Source: an uncultured Desulfosoma sp.
GTDB lineage: Bacteria; Desulfobacterota; Syntrophobacteria; Syntrophobacterales; DSM-9756
Direction of reading: 5' to 3'
Assembly (NCBI GenBank): GCA_937960435.1
Contig: CALGPN010000034.1
Span: 1 to 64,000 of the forward strand
DNA length: 64,000 bases
The position numbers and the translations under genes are program-made. The notes under the pieces were generated by a model. The model saw only the letters and a program-made list of their open reading frames with translations, searched no databases and had not been told where the DNA came from. Every line of letters starts with the position of its first letter. Within the stretch, counting starts at the first letter, position 1. This document shows, one piece after another, positions 8,240 through 16,057 of this stretch.

Positions 8240-8331
8240 TGGAGGGGGCAAGGGGAATCGAACCTCCTCCCGGTTGATGAGACCGGGCCGACGGGTTTGC
8301 AGCCCGCGGGGCGCCCAGCGCCGTTGCCCCC
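8240..8331 (-). tRNA. tRNA-Cys(GCA) with tRNA-Sec-like architecture (8/4 arm, long variable arm)
   Basis: The minus strand folds into a class II cloverleaf of 89 nt plus an encoded CCA (8242-8240). The acceptor stem is 8 bp (GGGGGCAA at 8331-8324 with TTGCCCCC at 8251-8244). The T arm is GGAGG/CCCC with a bulged A around loop TTCGATT. The D stem is GGCGC/GCGCC with a very short loop. The variable arm is a 6-bp stem (CCCGGT/ACCGGG) with a 7-nt loop. These are tRNA-Sec hallmarks. Yet the anticodon at 8300-8298 is GCA (Cys) and the discriminator base is U (8243), the identity elements of cysteinyl-tRNA synthetase, whereas tRNA-Sec has UCA and G73. Minor delta-proteobacterial cysteine tRNAs with a bulged 8/4 arm that mimic tRNA-Sec have been described. 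A gene caller may label it tRNA-Sec, tRNA-Cys or miss it. Confidence 0.9.
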
Positions 8332-8383
8332 GAAAACCGTCGTCCGCTTCAGTGGGCCTTAGCGATCCCTTGCGCGCAAATGG

Positions 8384-8413
8384 TGCTTACGACCGAACAG
8401 ACCCATATGTCAA
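8384..8413 (-). promoter_or_regulatory. possible promoter of the tRNA-mvhD-selB group
   Basis: On the minus strand a perfect TTGACA lies at 8413-8408. With 18-nt spacing the -10 would be TAAGCA at 8389-8384, which is a poor match. The tRNA begins about 50 nt further on. The -35 is convincing by itself; the -10 is weak. Confidence 0.35.
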
Positions 8414-8546
8414 ATAGGTATTTTCGATGATCCTCGGGCGGCCTCTTCGGTTTTGGGATGGGCGGGTTTTTTCGATTCTTGCAGAGCGGCCTTGGGTGGC
8501 GTATGGTGTAGGCGAAAGATGTTTGCAAACGCAGGTGGGGAGGCAC

Positions 8547-9314
8547 ATGAGAGAGGCGACTTCGGCCGTGGAGCCGGCGATGCCCATGATTCTTTTTCGG
8601 GGCGTGAACAAGTGGTTCGGTCCTTTGCATGTGCTGAAAGACATCGATTTCACGGTGGATCCCGGCGAAGTGGTCGTCGTCTGCGGTCCCAGCGGGTCGG
8701 GCAAGAGCACCATGATCCGGTGCATCAACAAGCTGGAGCCCATTCAGAAGGGAACCATCATCGTGGACGGGATGGATCTCGCGGACCCCAAAACGGACAT
8801 CACGAAGCTTCGGGCCGAGATCGGCTTCGTCTTCCAGCAATTTAACCTTTACCCGCACATGACGGCCTTGGAAAACATCACCCTGGCGCCCATGAAGGTC
8901 CGCAAGATGTCCAGACAGGATGCCGAGGACTTGGCGTTGGAAATCCTGGACAAGGTGGGGATTCGCGACAAGGCGCATCACTATCCCGCGCAGCTTTCCG
9001 GGGGCCAGCAGCAGCGTGTGGCCATCGCCCGGGGCCTGGCCATGCGGCCGAAGATCATGCTGTTCGATGAACCCACTTCGGCCTTGGACCCGGAGATGAT
9101 CAACGAAGTTTTGGATGTCATGAAGAATCTGGCCAAGGAAGGCATGACCATGGTGGTGGTCACCCACGAAATGGGGTTTGCCCGGGAGGTGGCCCATCGG
9201 GTGGTGTTTATGGATGAGGGGCGTCTCATCGAAAGTGCGCCCCCGCAGGATTTCTTTTCCAACCCGCAAAACGAGCGGACCCGGTTGTTCCTGAGCAAGA
9301 TTTTGTCCCATTAG
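8547..9314 (+). CDS. amino acid ABC transporter ATP-binding protein (GlnQ-like)
   Basis: A 255-residue polar amino acid uptake ATPase. Walker [11 protein letters not shown]-loop [10 protein letters not shown], signature LSGGQQQR, Walker [15 protein letters not shown] and the switch [14 protein letters not shown] are all present and typical of the GlnQ/HisP class. The chosen ATG follows GGGGAGG; the frame is open further up to 8427 but has no better start. No permease or binding protein gene is beside it, so it is an orphan ATPase or serves a transporter encoded elsewhere. The aminotransferase gene follows after 79 nt on the same strand. Confidence 0.92.
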   Translation: MREATSAVEPAMPMILFRGVNKWFGPLHVLKDIDFTVDPGEVVVVCGPSGSGKSTMIRCINKLEPIQKGTIIVDGMDLADPKTDITKLRAEIGFVFQQFNLYPHMTALENITLAPMKVRKMSRQDAEDLALEILDKVGIRDKAHHYPAQLSGGQQQRVAIARGLAMRPKIMLFDEPTSALDPEMINEVLDVMKNLAKEGMTMVVVTHEMGFAREVAHRVVFMDEGRLIESAPPQDFFSNPQNERTRLFLSKILSH

Positions 9315-9393
9315 AGTGGTTCGGCTTTCGGGCGCGGGGCCCGGAGCTTTGGGATGGCAGCGGTTGTTCGAGGCAACGTGGGGGAGGGATTCG

Positions 9394-10467
9394 ATGGAGA
9401 TCGCCATTCATGCGGTGGCGCCGGGACAGAGAAAAACACGGCCGGCGGATGCGGATTTGGTTTTCGGCAGAGTTTTTACCGACCACATGTTCATCATGGA
9501 TTACCAAACGGGCAACGGTTGGGGAAACGCCAGGATTGTTCCCTATGGGCCTTTGTCTCTGGATCCGGCGGCCATGGTGCTCCACTACGGCCAGGGCATT
9601 TTCGAGGGTCTCAAGGCGTACCGGTGCTCCGACGGGCGCATCCACCTCTTTCGTCCTTTGGAAAACATGAAGCGGTTCAATCGGTCCGCGAAGCGCCTGT
9701 GCATGCCGGAAGTGGACGTTCAGTTTCATCTTCAGGCCATTGAGACGCTCATCCGGTTGGACGTGGACTGGGTGCCGCGAAGCAAGGGAGCGTCCCTGTA
9801 CATCCGCCCCACCATGATCGCTTCCGAACCCCACTTGGGGGTGCGGCCGGCTGCGGAATACATCCACTATGTCATCACGGGCCCCGTGGGGGCGTACTAC
9901 CCGGAAGGGTTTAACCCGGTCAAAATTTACGTCACGGATGAGTACGTGCGGGCCGTGCGCGGCGGTGTGGGGGAAGCCAAGACCATGGCCAACTATGCGG
10001 CGAGCCTCTACGCTCAGGAAGTGGCCAAGAAGAAAGGCTACACCCAGGTGTTGTGGCTGGACGCCGTGGAACGTCGCTACGTGGAAGAAGTGGGCACCAT
10101 GAACATCTTTTTCCTCATCAAGGAGGAACTGGTCACCCCGCCCCTCGCCGGTTCCATCCTTCCCGGCGTGACGCGCGATTCCGTCATCCATTTGGCCAGA
10201 CACTGGGGCCTGACGGTCCATGAACGGCCCATCACCATCGACGAAGTCATCGAAGCTGTGGCGTCGGGCGCCATGAAAGAAATCTTCGGCACGGGCACGG
10301 CCGCCGTCATTTCCCCCGTGGGCGAAGTGTGCTTCAAAGACAAGACGTACAGGGTAGCCGACGGTGGCGTCGGGGAATGGTCGAAGCGTTTTTACGACGA
10401 AATCACCGGAATCCAATACGGGGAAAAGGACGATCCCTTCGGCTGGGTCCACCGCGTGAGTCTCTGA
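9394..10467 (+). CDS. ilvE: branched-chain amino acid aminotransferase
   Basis: A 357-residue PLP enzyme that interconverts Leu, Ile and Val with their 2-oxo acids. This is the longer branched-chain aminotransferase type II form of roughly 350 residues. Conserved parts are LHYGQGIFEGLKAYR near residue 66, the Lys-containing GEAKTMANYAAS region, EEVGTMNIFF, LPGVTRDS and the GTGTAAVISPV segment. ATG 9394 has GGGGAGGG just upstream. The liv uptake operon lies close by on the opposite strand. An intrinsic terminator follows at 10592. Confidence 0.93.
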   Translation: MEIAIHAVAPGQRKTRPADADLVFGRVFTDHMFIMDYQTGNGWGNARIVPYGPLSLDPAAMVLHYGQGIFEGLKAYRCSDGRIHLFRPLENMKRFNRSAKRLCMPEVDVQFHLQAIETLIRLDVDWVPRSKGASLYIRPTMIASEPHLGVRPAAEYIHYVITGPVGAYYPEGFNPVKIYVTDEYVRAVRGGVGEAKTMANYAASLYAQEVAKKKGYTQVLWLDAVERRYVEEVGTMNIFFLIKEELVTPPLAGSILPGVTRDSVIHLARHWGLTVHERPITIDEVIEAVASGAMKEIFGTGTAAVISPVGEVCFKDKTYRVADGGVGEWSKRFYDEITGIQYGEKDDPFGWVHRVSL

Positions 10468-10591
10468 TGCGGTCGGCAAAAGAAATGTCACAAAAGATGT
10501 GGATCCGAAGGGGTTGAATTCCGTTCAGGGCGTCGTTATCATCGCATCAGGTAGGCTGACGCGATGTCGCCTTCTCCTAACCCCTCCTTGG

Positions 10592-10631
10592 CCTGCCCGG
10601 CTCCCCCCTCCGGCCGGGCAGGTTCTTTTTT
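10592..10631 (+). terminator. intrinsic terminator after ilvE
   Basis: CCTGCCCGGC (10592-10601) pairs with GCCGGGCAGG (10613-10622), followed by TTCTTTTTT. It ends the plus-strand transcript just before the convergent serA stop at 10639. On the minus strand the hairpin has no T-tract. Confidence 0.88.
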
Positions 10632-10638
10632 GGCCCTG

Positions 10639-12219
10639 TTACAACCGCACCTGTTCCACGGAAAGAATGGCGGCATGAGCCTTCAGGGCGTTCAAGGCCT
10701 CCGGGGGCGCTTCGGTGTCCACGCGGATGATGGCCACGGCCTTGTCCCGCTCCGGCGTGCGGCTCAGGTGCATGTTGGCGATGTTCACCTGGAAATTGCC
10801 GAGGGTCGTGCCGATGAAGCCGATCACGCCGGGGATGTCTTTGTTTTGGATGATGAGGTTGATGCCTTCCAGTTCGGCTTCCAGACGGTACGAGTGCAGG
10901 CGGATGAGACGGATTTCGTTTCCGGGGAAGACGGCGCCCGTGGCCGAATGCTTTCGGCCCTTGCTTTCCACGGTGACCCGGATGAGCCCTGTGTAGCCGC
11001 GGGCTTCCGAGGTTCGGGTGGCGGTGAGCCGGATCTGGCGCTCCTGCAAGAGCATGGGGGCGTTGACCAGATTGACCTTTTCCGCCAAGATGGGATCCAA
11101 AAGCCCTTTGGCGATGCTCTGGGTCAAGGGATCCAAAGGCAACTCTTGAAGTTCCGGTCCGCTGTATTCGATCTCCACCCGTTCGATGGGCGTGCTCAGT
11201 TGGCCGTGCAGATGGCCGAGCCGTTCGGCCAGGATCATGTAGGGCCGGATGCGGTCGTATTCCCGGGCGCTGATGGACGGGAAGTTCACGGCGTTTCGGA
11301 TGATGCCTCGTTTGAGGTAGTCGACGATTTGCGAGGCGATGGCTCTGGAGACATTTTCCTGGGCTTGGTAGCTGGACGCCCCCAGGTGCGGGGTGAAGAT
11401 GACGTTGGGCAGAGACAGCAGGGGGCTGCCTTCGGGAGGTTCCTTGGCGAAAACGTCCAAGGCCGCCCCGCCCACGTGCCCGGAGACGAGCGCTTCGTAG
11501 AGAGCCTCTTCGTCGATGAGGCCGCCGCGGGCGCAGTTGATGATCCGCACCCCGGGTTTCATCTTGGCCAGCGTTTCCCGATTGATGAGGTTTCGGGTTT
11601 CCGCCGTCAGGGGCGTGTGAAGGGTGATGAAATCGGACTTCCGCCACAATTCGTCCAAGGGCACCCATTCGGTGCCGAGGATGGCCGCCGTTTCCGGCGT
11701 GATGTGCGGGTCGTGGGCGAGGACGTTCATTTTGAACCCCAGGGCCCGATCGGCCACGATGGTGCCGATTTTCCCTAGGCCCACGACGCCTAGGGTTTGC
11801 TGGTAAAGCTCGGTGCCCATGAAGCGCTTTTTGTCCCAGCGGCCTTCGCGCATGGACTGGGTGGCCTGGGGCACATGGCGGGCCAGGGCCAGCATCAGCG
11901 CCATGGTGTGTTCGGCCGCCGCCATGGCGTTGGCTCCGGGGGTGTTCATCACAAGGATGCCGCGCGCGCTGGCGGCCGGGACGTCGATATTGTCCACACC
12001 GGTGCCGGCCCGGCCCACGACTTTCAACCGCGGGGCGTGATCCAACAGGGCCGCGGTGACTTTGGTTCGGCTTCGCACCACCATGGCGTCACATTCCGGG
12101 AGGATTTCTCGGATTTCCTCCGGGCTGGGCTGATCCGGCGCCAGAACTTCCACATCCGGTTCGGCGCGCAGAATCTCCAAACCCTTGGCGTGCATCCCAT
12201 CGCAAATGAGGATCTTCAT
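10639..12219 (-). CDS. serA: D-3-phosphoglycerate dehydrogenase
   Basis: A 526-residue enzyme of the long SerA form, oxidising 3-phosphoglycerate to 3-phosphohydroxypyruvate with NAD+, the first step of serine synthesis. Substrate and NAD-binding domains are recognisable: RAGTGVDNID, the Rossmann motif GVVGLGKIGTIVA, the catalytic region with NCARGGLIDEEAL and PHLGASSYQAQENV. An intervening domain and a C-terminal ACT domain (LIIQNKDIPGVIGFIGT...) follow, the latter the usual serine feedback site. It lies 18 nt after livF in the same direction, so it appears to belong to the liv operon, an unusual neighbour. Confidence 0.95.
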   Translation of the reverse strand: MKILICDGMHAKGLEILRAEPDVEVLAPDQPSPEEIREILPECDAMVVRSRTKVTAALLDHAPRLKVVGRAGTGVDNIDVPAASARGILVMNTPGANAMAAAEHTMALMLALARHVPQATQSMREGRWDKKRFMGTELYQQTLGVVGLGKIGTIVADRALGFKMNVLAHDPHITPETAAILGTEWVPLDELWRKSDFITLHTPLTAETRNLINRETLAKMKPGVRIINCARGGLIDEEALYEALVSGHVGGAALDVFAKEPPEGSPLLSLPNVIFTPHLGASSYQAQENVSRAIASQIVDYLKRGIIRNAVNFPSISAREYDRIRPYMILAERLGHLHGQLSTPIERVEIEYSGPELQELPLDPLTQSIAKGLLDPILAEKVNLVNAPMLLQERQIRLTATRTSEARGYTGLIRVTVESKGRKHSATGAVFPGNEIRLIRLHSYRLEAELEGINLIIQNKDIPGVIGFIGTTLGNFQVNIANMHLSRTPERDKAVAIIRVDTEAPPEALNALKAHAAILSVEQVRL

Positions 12220-12237
12220 CGGTGCGCTCTCCCCGCT

Positions 12238-12957
12238 TCAGCCCAGATAGGCCCTCTTGATTTCGGGATTTTGGGCCAGTTCGTGGGCCGGTCCTTCCAT
12301 GACGATTCGTCCCGTTTCCAACACGTAAGCCCGATGCGCGTAGCGCAGGGCCAGATGGGCGTTTTGTTCCACCACGAGGATTGTCGTGCCCGTTTCGTTG
12401 AGTTCCTTGAGGACCCGAAACAGTTCCTGCATCAGGAGGGGAGACAAACCCATGGACGGCTCGTCCAAAAGGATCCACCGCACGCCGCTCATGAACGCCC
12501 GGCCCATGGCGAGCATCTGCTGTTCGCCGCCGCTCAGGGTGTCCGCTCTTTGATTCTTTCGGTCGGCCAGCCGGGGAAACAGGGCGAAGACCCGATCCAG
12601 GTCCTGCTTGATGGCCGCCCGGTCCTTGCGGGCGAAAGTGGCGATGTGGAGGTTTTCCATCACGGTGAGGTTTCCGAAAATGTGGCGGCCTTCCGGAACC
12701 AGCCCGATCCCGTGTGCGGCGACGACCTCGTGGGCCGGCGCGCCGATGAGGTCCGCGCCGCGAAACCGGATCGTTCCTTTGGTGACGACGGGGCCTTCCG
12801 GCGGAGGCAGCCGCATGAGGGTGTGCAGGGTGGTGGTTTTTCCGGCGCCGTTGGCGCCCAGCAAGGCCACCATCTCCCCTTCCCGCACGGTAAAGGAGAT
12901 GCCGTGGAGGGCTTCGATGTTGCCGTAGCGCACGTGCAGGTCGATCACCTCAAGCAT
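12238..12957 (-). CDS. livF: branched-chain amino acid ABC transporter ATPase LivF
   Basis: A 239-residue ATPase: Walker A GANGAGKTTT, signature LSGGEQQM, Walker B ILLDEPSMGLSP and the end VVEQNAHLAL. The phrase GLVPEGRHIFGNLTV is characteristic of LivF. It overlaps the end of livG by 8 nt and is fourth of the membrane-complex genes of the minus-strand transporter encoded from 17230 down. Confidence 0.94.
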   Translation of the reverse strand: MLEVIDLHVRYGNIEALHGISFTVREGEMVALLGANGAGKTTTLHTLMRLPPPEGPVVTKGTIRFRGADLIGAPAHEVVAAHGIGLVPEGRHIFGNLTVMENLHIATFARKDRAAIKQDLDRVFALFPRLADRKNQRADTLSGGEQQMLAMGRAFMSGVRWILLDEPSMGLSPLLMQELFRVLKELNETGTTILVVEQNAHLALRYAHRAYVLETGRIVMEGPAHELAQNPEIKRAYLG

Positions 12958-13726
12958 GACTCAGCTCTTCACTCCCCAGGTAGGCCTGGATCACCCTCGG
13001 GTCCTGTTTGATGGCTTCGGGCGGGCCGTCGGCGATGGTTTGCCCGAAATCCAACACCTGCACGCGTTCGCACACGCTCATCACCACCCGCATGTGATGT
13101 TCGATGAGCCAGATGGTCAAGGTGAAGGATTCGCGGATCCATCGGATGGTTTCCACCAGTTGGTCGATTTCGCCAGGGTTCATGCCGGCCGCCGGCTCAT
13201 CGAGCAAAAGCAGCTTGGGCTGCGTCGCCAAAGCCCGGGCGATTTCCAACCGTCGCTGCATGCCGTAGGGAAGGTTTCCAGGCCGTTCCTGGGCGTAATG
13301 GCGCAAGCCCATGATTTCCAGAAGTTCTTCGGCGGTGCGGCGCACATGACGTTCCCGCGTCACAAAGCGGCCCGTGCGCAGCACGACGTCTCCCAGGCCG
13401 TATCCCAACCGAAAATGCTGGGCGATGCATAAGTTGTCGAAAACGGACAGGGTGTTCCACAATCGGATGTTCTGAAAGGTGCGGGCGATGCCCATGGCCG
13501 TCACGGCATGAGGGCGCAGGCCGGCGATGTCTTTATCGAGAAAGAAGATGTCGCCTTCCGTGGGTTTGTAGAAGCCGCACACCAGGTTGAACACGGTGGT
13601 TTTGCCGGCTCCGTTGGGGCCGATGAGGCCCAGGAGTTCGCCGCCTTCCAATCGGAGGTTGAAGTCGGCCACAGCCCGGAGGCCGCCGAAAAAGTGCGTG
13701 AGCCTGCGAATTTCAAGGAGCGCCAT
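12950..13726 (-). CDS. livG: branched-chain amino acid ABC transporter ATPase LivG
   Basis: A 258-residue ATPase: Walker A GPNGAGKTTVFN, the LivG-specific IARTFQNIRLW, signature NLPYGMQRRLEIARAL, Walker B LLLDEPAAGMNPGE and the closing WLIEHHMRVVMSVCERV. It overlaps livM by 14 nt upstream and livF by 8 nt downstream, consistent with translational coupling. Confidence 0.95.
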   Translation of the reverse strand: MALLEIRRLTHFFGGLRAVADFNLRLEGGELLGLIGPNGAGKTTVFNLVCGFYKPTEGDIFFLDKDIAGLRPHAVTAMGIARTFQNIRLWNTLSVFDNLCIAQHFRLGYGLGDVVLRTGRFVTRERHVRRTAEELLEIMGLRHYAQERPGNLPYGMQRRLEIARALATQPKLLLLDEPAAGMNPGEIDQLVETIRWIRESFTLTIWLIEHHMRVVMSVCERVQVLDFGQTIADGPPEAIKQDPRVIQAYLGSEELSHA

Positions 13727-14750
13727 GGACGTCCCCTTTGTCCGCCGAAAACCATCGGCGCAGTCTGGGAAACACGTCGGTGAGTTCCCGGTCGCCCATG
13801 ATGCCTTCCGGTCGCCACAGCATGAGCAAGATGAGCAGAAGGGGGATGACGACCCACTTGATGACCTGGAGAGGGCGAAGAACCTCCAGGATCAGGGTGA
13901 ACAAAACGGCGCTCAGCACCGACCCGCTCAAAGACCCCATGCCGCCGAGATAGACCATGACCATGACTTCCGTGGATTTCATGATGGTGAAGGTGCCGGG
14001 GTTGATATAGCCCAGGATGTGGGCGAACAGGCCGCCGGCCAAACCGGCCATGCCGGAAGAAAGCATAAAGGCGGCGAGCTTCATGCGGCGCGTGTCCACC
14101 CCCATGATTTCCGCGGCGATTTCGTCGTCCCGGATGGCCACGATCCCCTTGCCGTAGGAAGACGACACGAACCGGTGCAGGACCCACACGGTAAGGCCCG
14201 TAAAGACGAGAATCCACAACATGATCCACGGGATGCGCCACACCGCTTCCATCTCTTCGATGACCTTGCGCATGCCCATGAAGCCTCGAGCGCCGCCGAT
14301 GGCCTGGATGTTTTCCACCGAACTCTTGACGATGTAGTTGACCGCCAGGGTGATGATGGCCAGATAGTCCCCGCGGGTGCGAAAGGAAGGGAAGGCGACG
14401 AGCAGCCCCGCCAGGGCGGCGGCACATGCCCCGGCCAAAAGGGTCAAGGGGAAAAGATACACGGCCGAGGACGGGGAAAGCACAGGCGGACCGAACACCT
14501 TGTGGGACGTGAAAAGCCACACGTTGAGAATGGAGGACACATAGGCTCCGACGGCCATGAATCCGGCATGACCGCAGGAAAACTCCCCCATGTACCCGTT
14601 GATGAGGTTCAGCGAGCTGGACAGGATGATGTTGATGCCGATGAACATGAGGACAAGCTGGGCGTAGGCCGTGAGCATCTCATGCCCGCACACCCAAAGA
14701 ATCGCCAAGGAAAACGCCGCATAAAGCCAAAGCCCGCGGTGACGTCGCAT
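13713..14750 (-). CDS. livM: branched-chain amino acid ABC transporter permease LivM
   Basis: A 345-residue inner-membrane permease with multiple hydrophobic segments. The family motifs NLINGYMGEFSCGHAGFMAVGAY near residue 50 and the EAA-like region ending GGMGSLSGSVLSAVLF are visible. ATG 14750 follows AGGA at 7 nt; an in-frame TTG at 14756 is the alternative. It starts 15 nt after the livH stop. Confidence 0.93.
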   Translation of the reverse strand: MRRHRGLWLYAAFSLAILWVCGHEMLTAYAQLVLMFIGINIILSSSLNLINGYMGEFSCGHAGFMAVGAYVSSILNVWLFTSHKVFGPPVLSPSSAVYLFPLTLLAGACAAALAGLLVAFPSFRTRGDYLAIITLAVNYIVKSSVENIQAIGGARGFMGMRKVIEEMEAVWRIPWIMLWILVFTGLTVWVLHRFVSSSYGKGIVAIRDDEIAAEIMGVDTRRMKLAAFMLSSGMAGLAGGLFAHILGYINPGTFTIMKSTEVMVMVYLGGMGSLSGSVLSAVLFTLILEVLRPLQVIKWVVIPLLLILLMLWRPEGIMGDRELTDVFPRLRRWFSADKGDVHGAP

Positions 14751-14765
14751 GCTCAAGTCCTGCCG

Positions 14766-15692
14766 TTAAATCTTGGTGGCACGGGCGACCCCGAAGAAGC
14801 CCGTGGGACGGAAGCTCAAGAAAACCAGAAGGATGCTGAAAGCGATCAAATCGCGCAGCGTGGACGGGAAGAAAGCCGCAACGAAGATTTCCACGAAACC
14901 CAAAAGGAAGCCGCCCACAAAGGCCCCTCGGATTTCGCCGATGCCGCCGATGACCGCGGCGATGAAAGCCTTCCAGCCGATGAGCGCCCCCATGTAGGGC
15001 TCCAGAACCGGATAGGCCGAGGCGAAAAGAACGCCGCCCAGGGCCGCCATGGAAGAGCCGAGGATGAACGTGAAGACGATGACGCGGTCCACGGGAATGC
15101 CCATGAGCGGCACGGCCATGCGATCGTAAGAGATGGCGCGCATGGCCATGCCCAATTTGGTTTTTCGGACCACGGCTTCCAGAAAGAAAAACACCAGCAC
15201 CGTGGCGATGATGACGAGGATTTTCACGTTGGTGACCAGCACGCCGCCTAGGTCATAGACCGCAGGGGGAATCAAGGTGGGAAAACTCCGGCGGCTGGCG
15301 CCCAAAAGGGCCAGGTTGCCATTTTCCAGAAGGAGGCCGCACATGAGGGCGGTGATGACCACATAAAGGCGGGGGGCTCCCCGGCGGCGCAGCGGCCGAT
15401 AGGCCACCCGTTCCAGCGTGACGCCCACAAGAGCGGTCAAGGCCATGGTGAGCAGGATGGTGAGGGCGAAGACCAGAGGGGGAGACAGGTTCGCGGGGAT
15501 TTTGAAAGCGTAGGCCCCCAAGAGAAAATTGGCGACAAAGAAGCCGATATAGGCGCCCACCATGAAGATGTCCCCGTGGGCGAAATTGATGAGGAGCAAA
15601 ACGCCGTAGACCAGGGTGTAGCCGAGAGCGATGAGGGCGTAAAAGCTGCCCCACTGGAGGGCGTTGAGAATGTTTTGAAGAAGCGTGTCCAC
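14766..15692 (-). CDS. livH: branched-chain amino acid ABC transporter permease LivH
   Basis: A 308-residue permease. The typical LivH start GSFYALIALGYTLVYGVLLLINFAHGD is split across the first two membrane segments, and the C-terminal part has the GGIGEIRGAFVGG loop. The GTG at 15692 is preferred: AGCAGGG precedes it and the conserved protein starts there. The frame is open up to 15752 without homology. Confidence 0.92.
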   Translation of the reverse strand: MDTLLQNILNALQWGSFYALIALGYTLVYGVLLLINFAHGDIFMVGAYIGFFVANFLLGAYAFKIPANLSPPLVFALTILLTMALTALVGVTLERVAYRPLRRRGAPRLYVVITALMCGLLLENGNLALLGASRRSFPTLIPPAVYDLGGVLVTNVKILVIIATVLVFFFLEAVVRKTKLGMAMRAISYDRMAVPLMGIPVDRVIVFTFILGSSMAALGGVLFASAYPVLEPYMGALIGWKAFIAAVIGGIGEIRGAFVGGFLLGFVEIFVAAFFPSTLRDLIAFSILLVFLSFRPTGFFGVARATKI

Positions 15693-16057
15693 AAAAACCC
15701 TGCTTTCTTGACGTTCGCGATCCCGCCATCGGCTTGGCCCCCTCCCGCTCATGAAGGCCGCCTGTTTCTTGACGGGGAGCCTCTTCTCTCAGGGGGCGGC
15801 TCGGCGCGGTGAGCATGTCCCCGTGACGGGCCGGGCGGTCCCGGACGAAGCGGGAACGCCTCTGGGGATTGGAACCGCGTCACTCCTGTTTGGGGTCGGG
15901 CTGTTTGTTCTTACGAGCCCACGGTTGAAAGCCCATGGCGAAGGGGCACGGCATGCCGTGCCCCCCAATACGCCTTCGGAATTGCTCTTTCAGGTCCCTC
16001 GAAACCCAGCGCGAAAAGGACCTGCTTCCCTTTACCGTTTTCTTTCGTCCGTCCCCG
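15693..16057. other. 365-nt gap between livK and livH
   Basis: No gene is supported here. The gap holds a perfect palindrome (listed separately) and lies inside an operon between the binding protein and the permease genes, where such structures often dampen downstream expression. Confidence 0.5.
15943..15964. repeat. 22-nt perfect palindrome, REP-like
   Basis: GGGGCACGGCA is followed directly by its reverse complement TGCCGTGCCCC. The element matches a palindrome type that is dispersed between genes in many environmental genomes. Being 3' of livK, it could protect the livK mRNA end. Confidence 0.65.

Noticed and set aside
8240-8331. Plain tRNA-Sec (selC)
   Set aside because: The anticodon is GCA, not UCA, and the discriminator base is U, not G. 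The Sec-like shape alone is not enough.
13587-15251. 554-codon plus-strand open frame
   Set aside because: Antisense to livM and livH; low-complexity charged composition (many His, Asp and Gly) and no family features.
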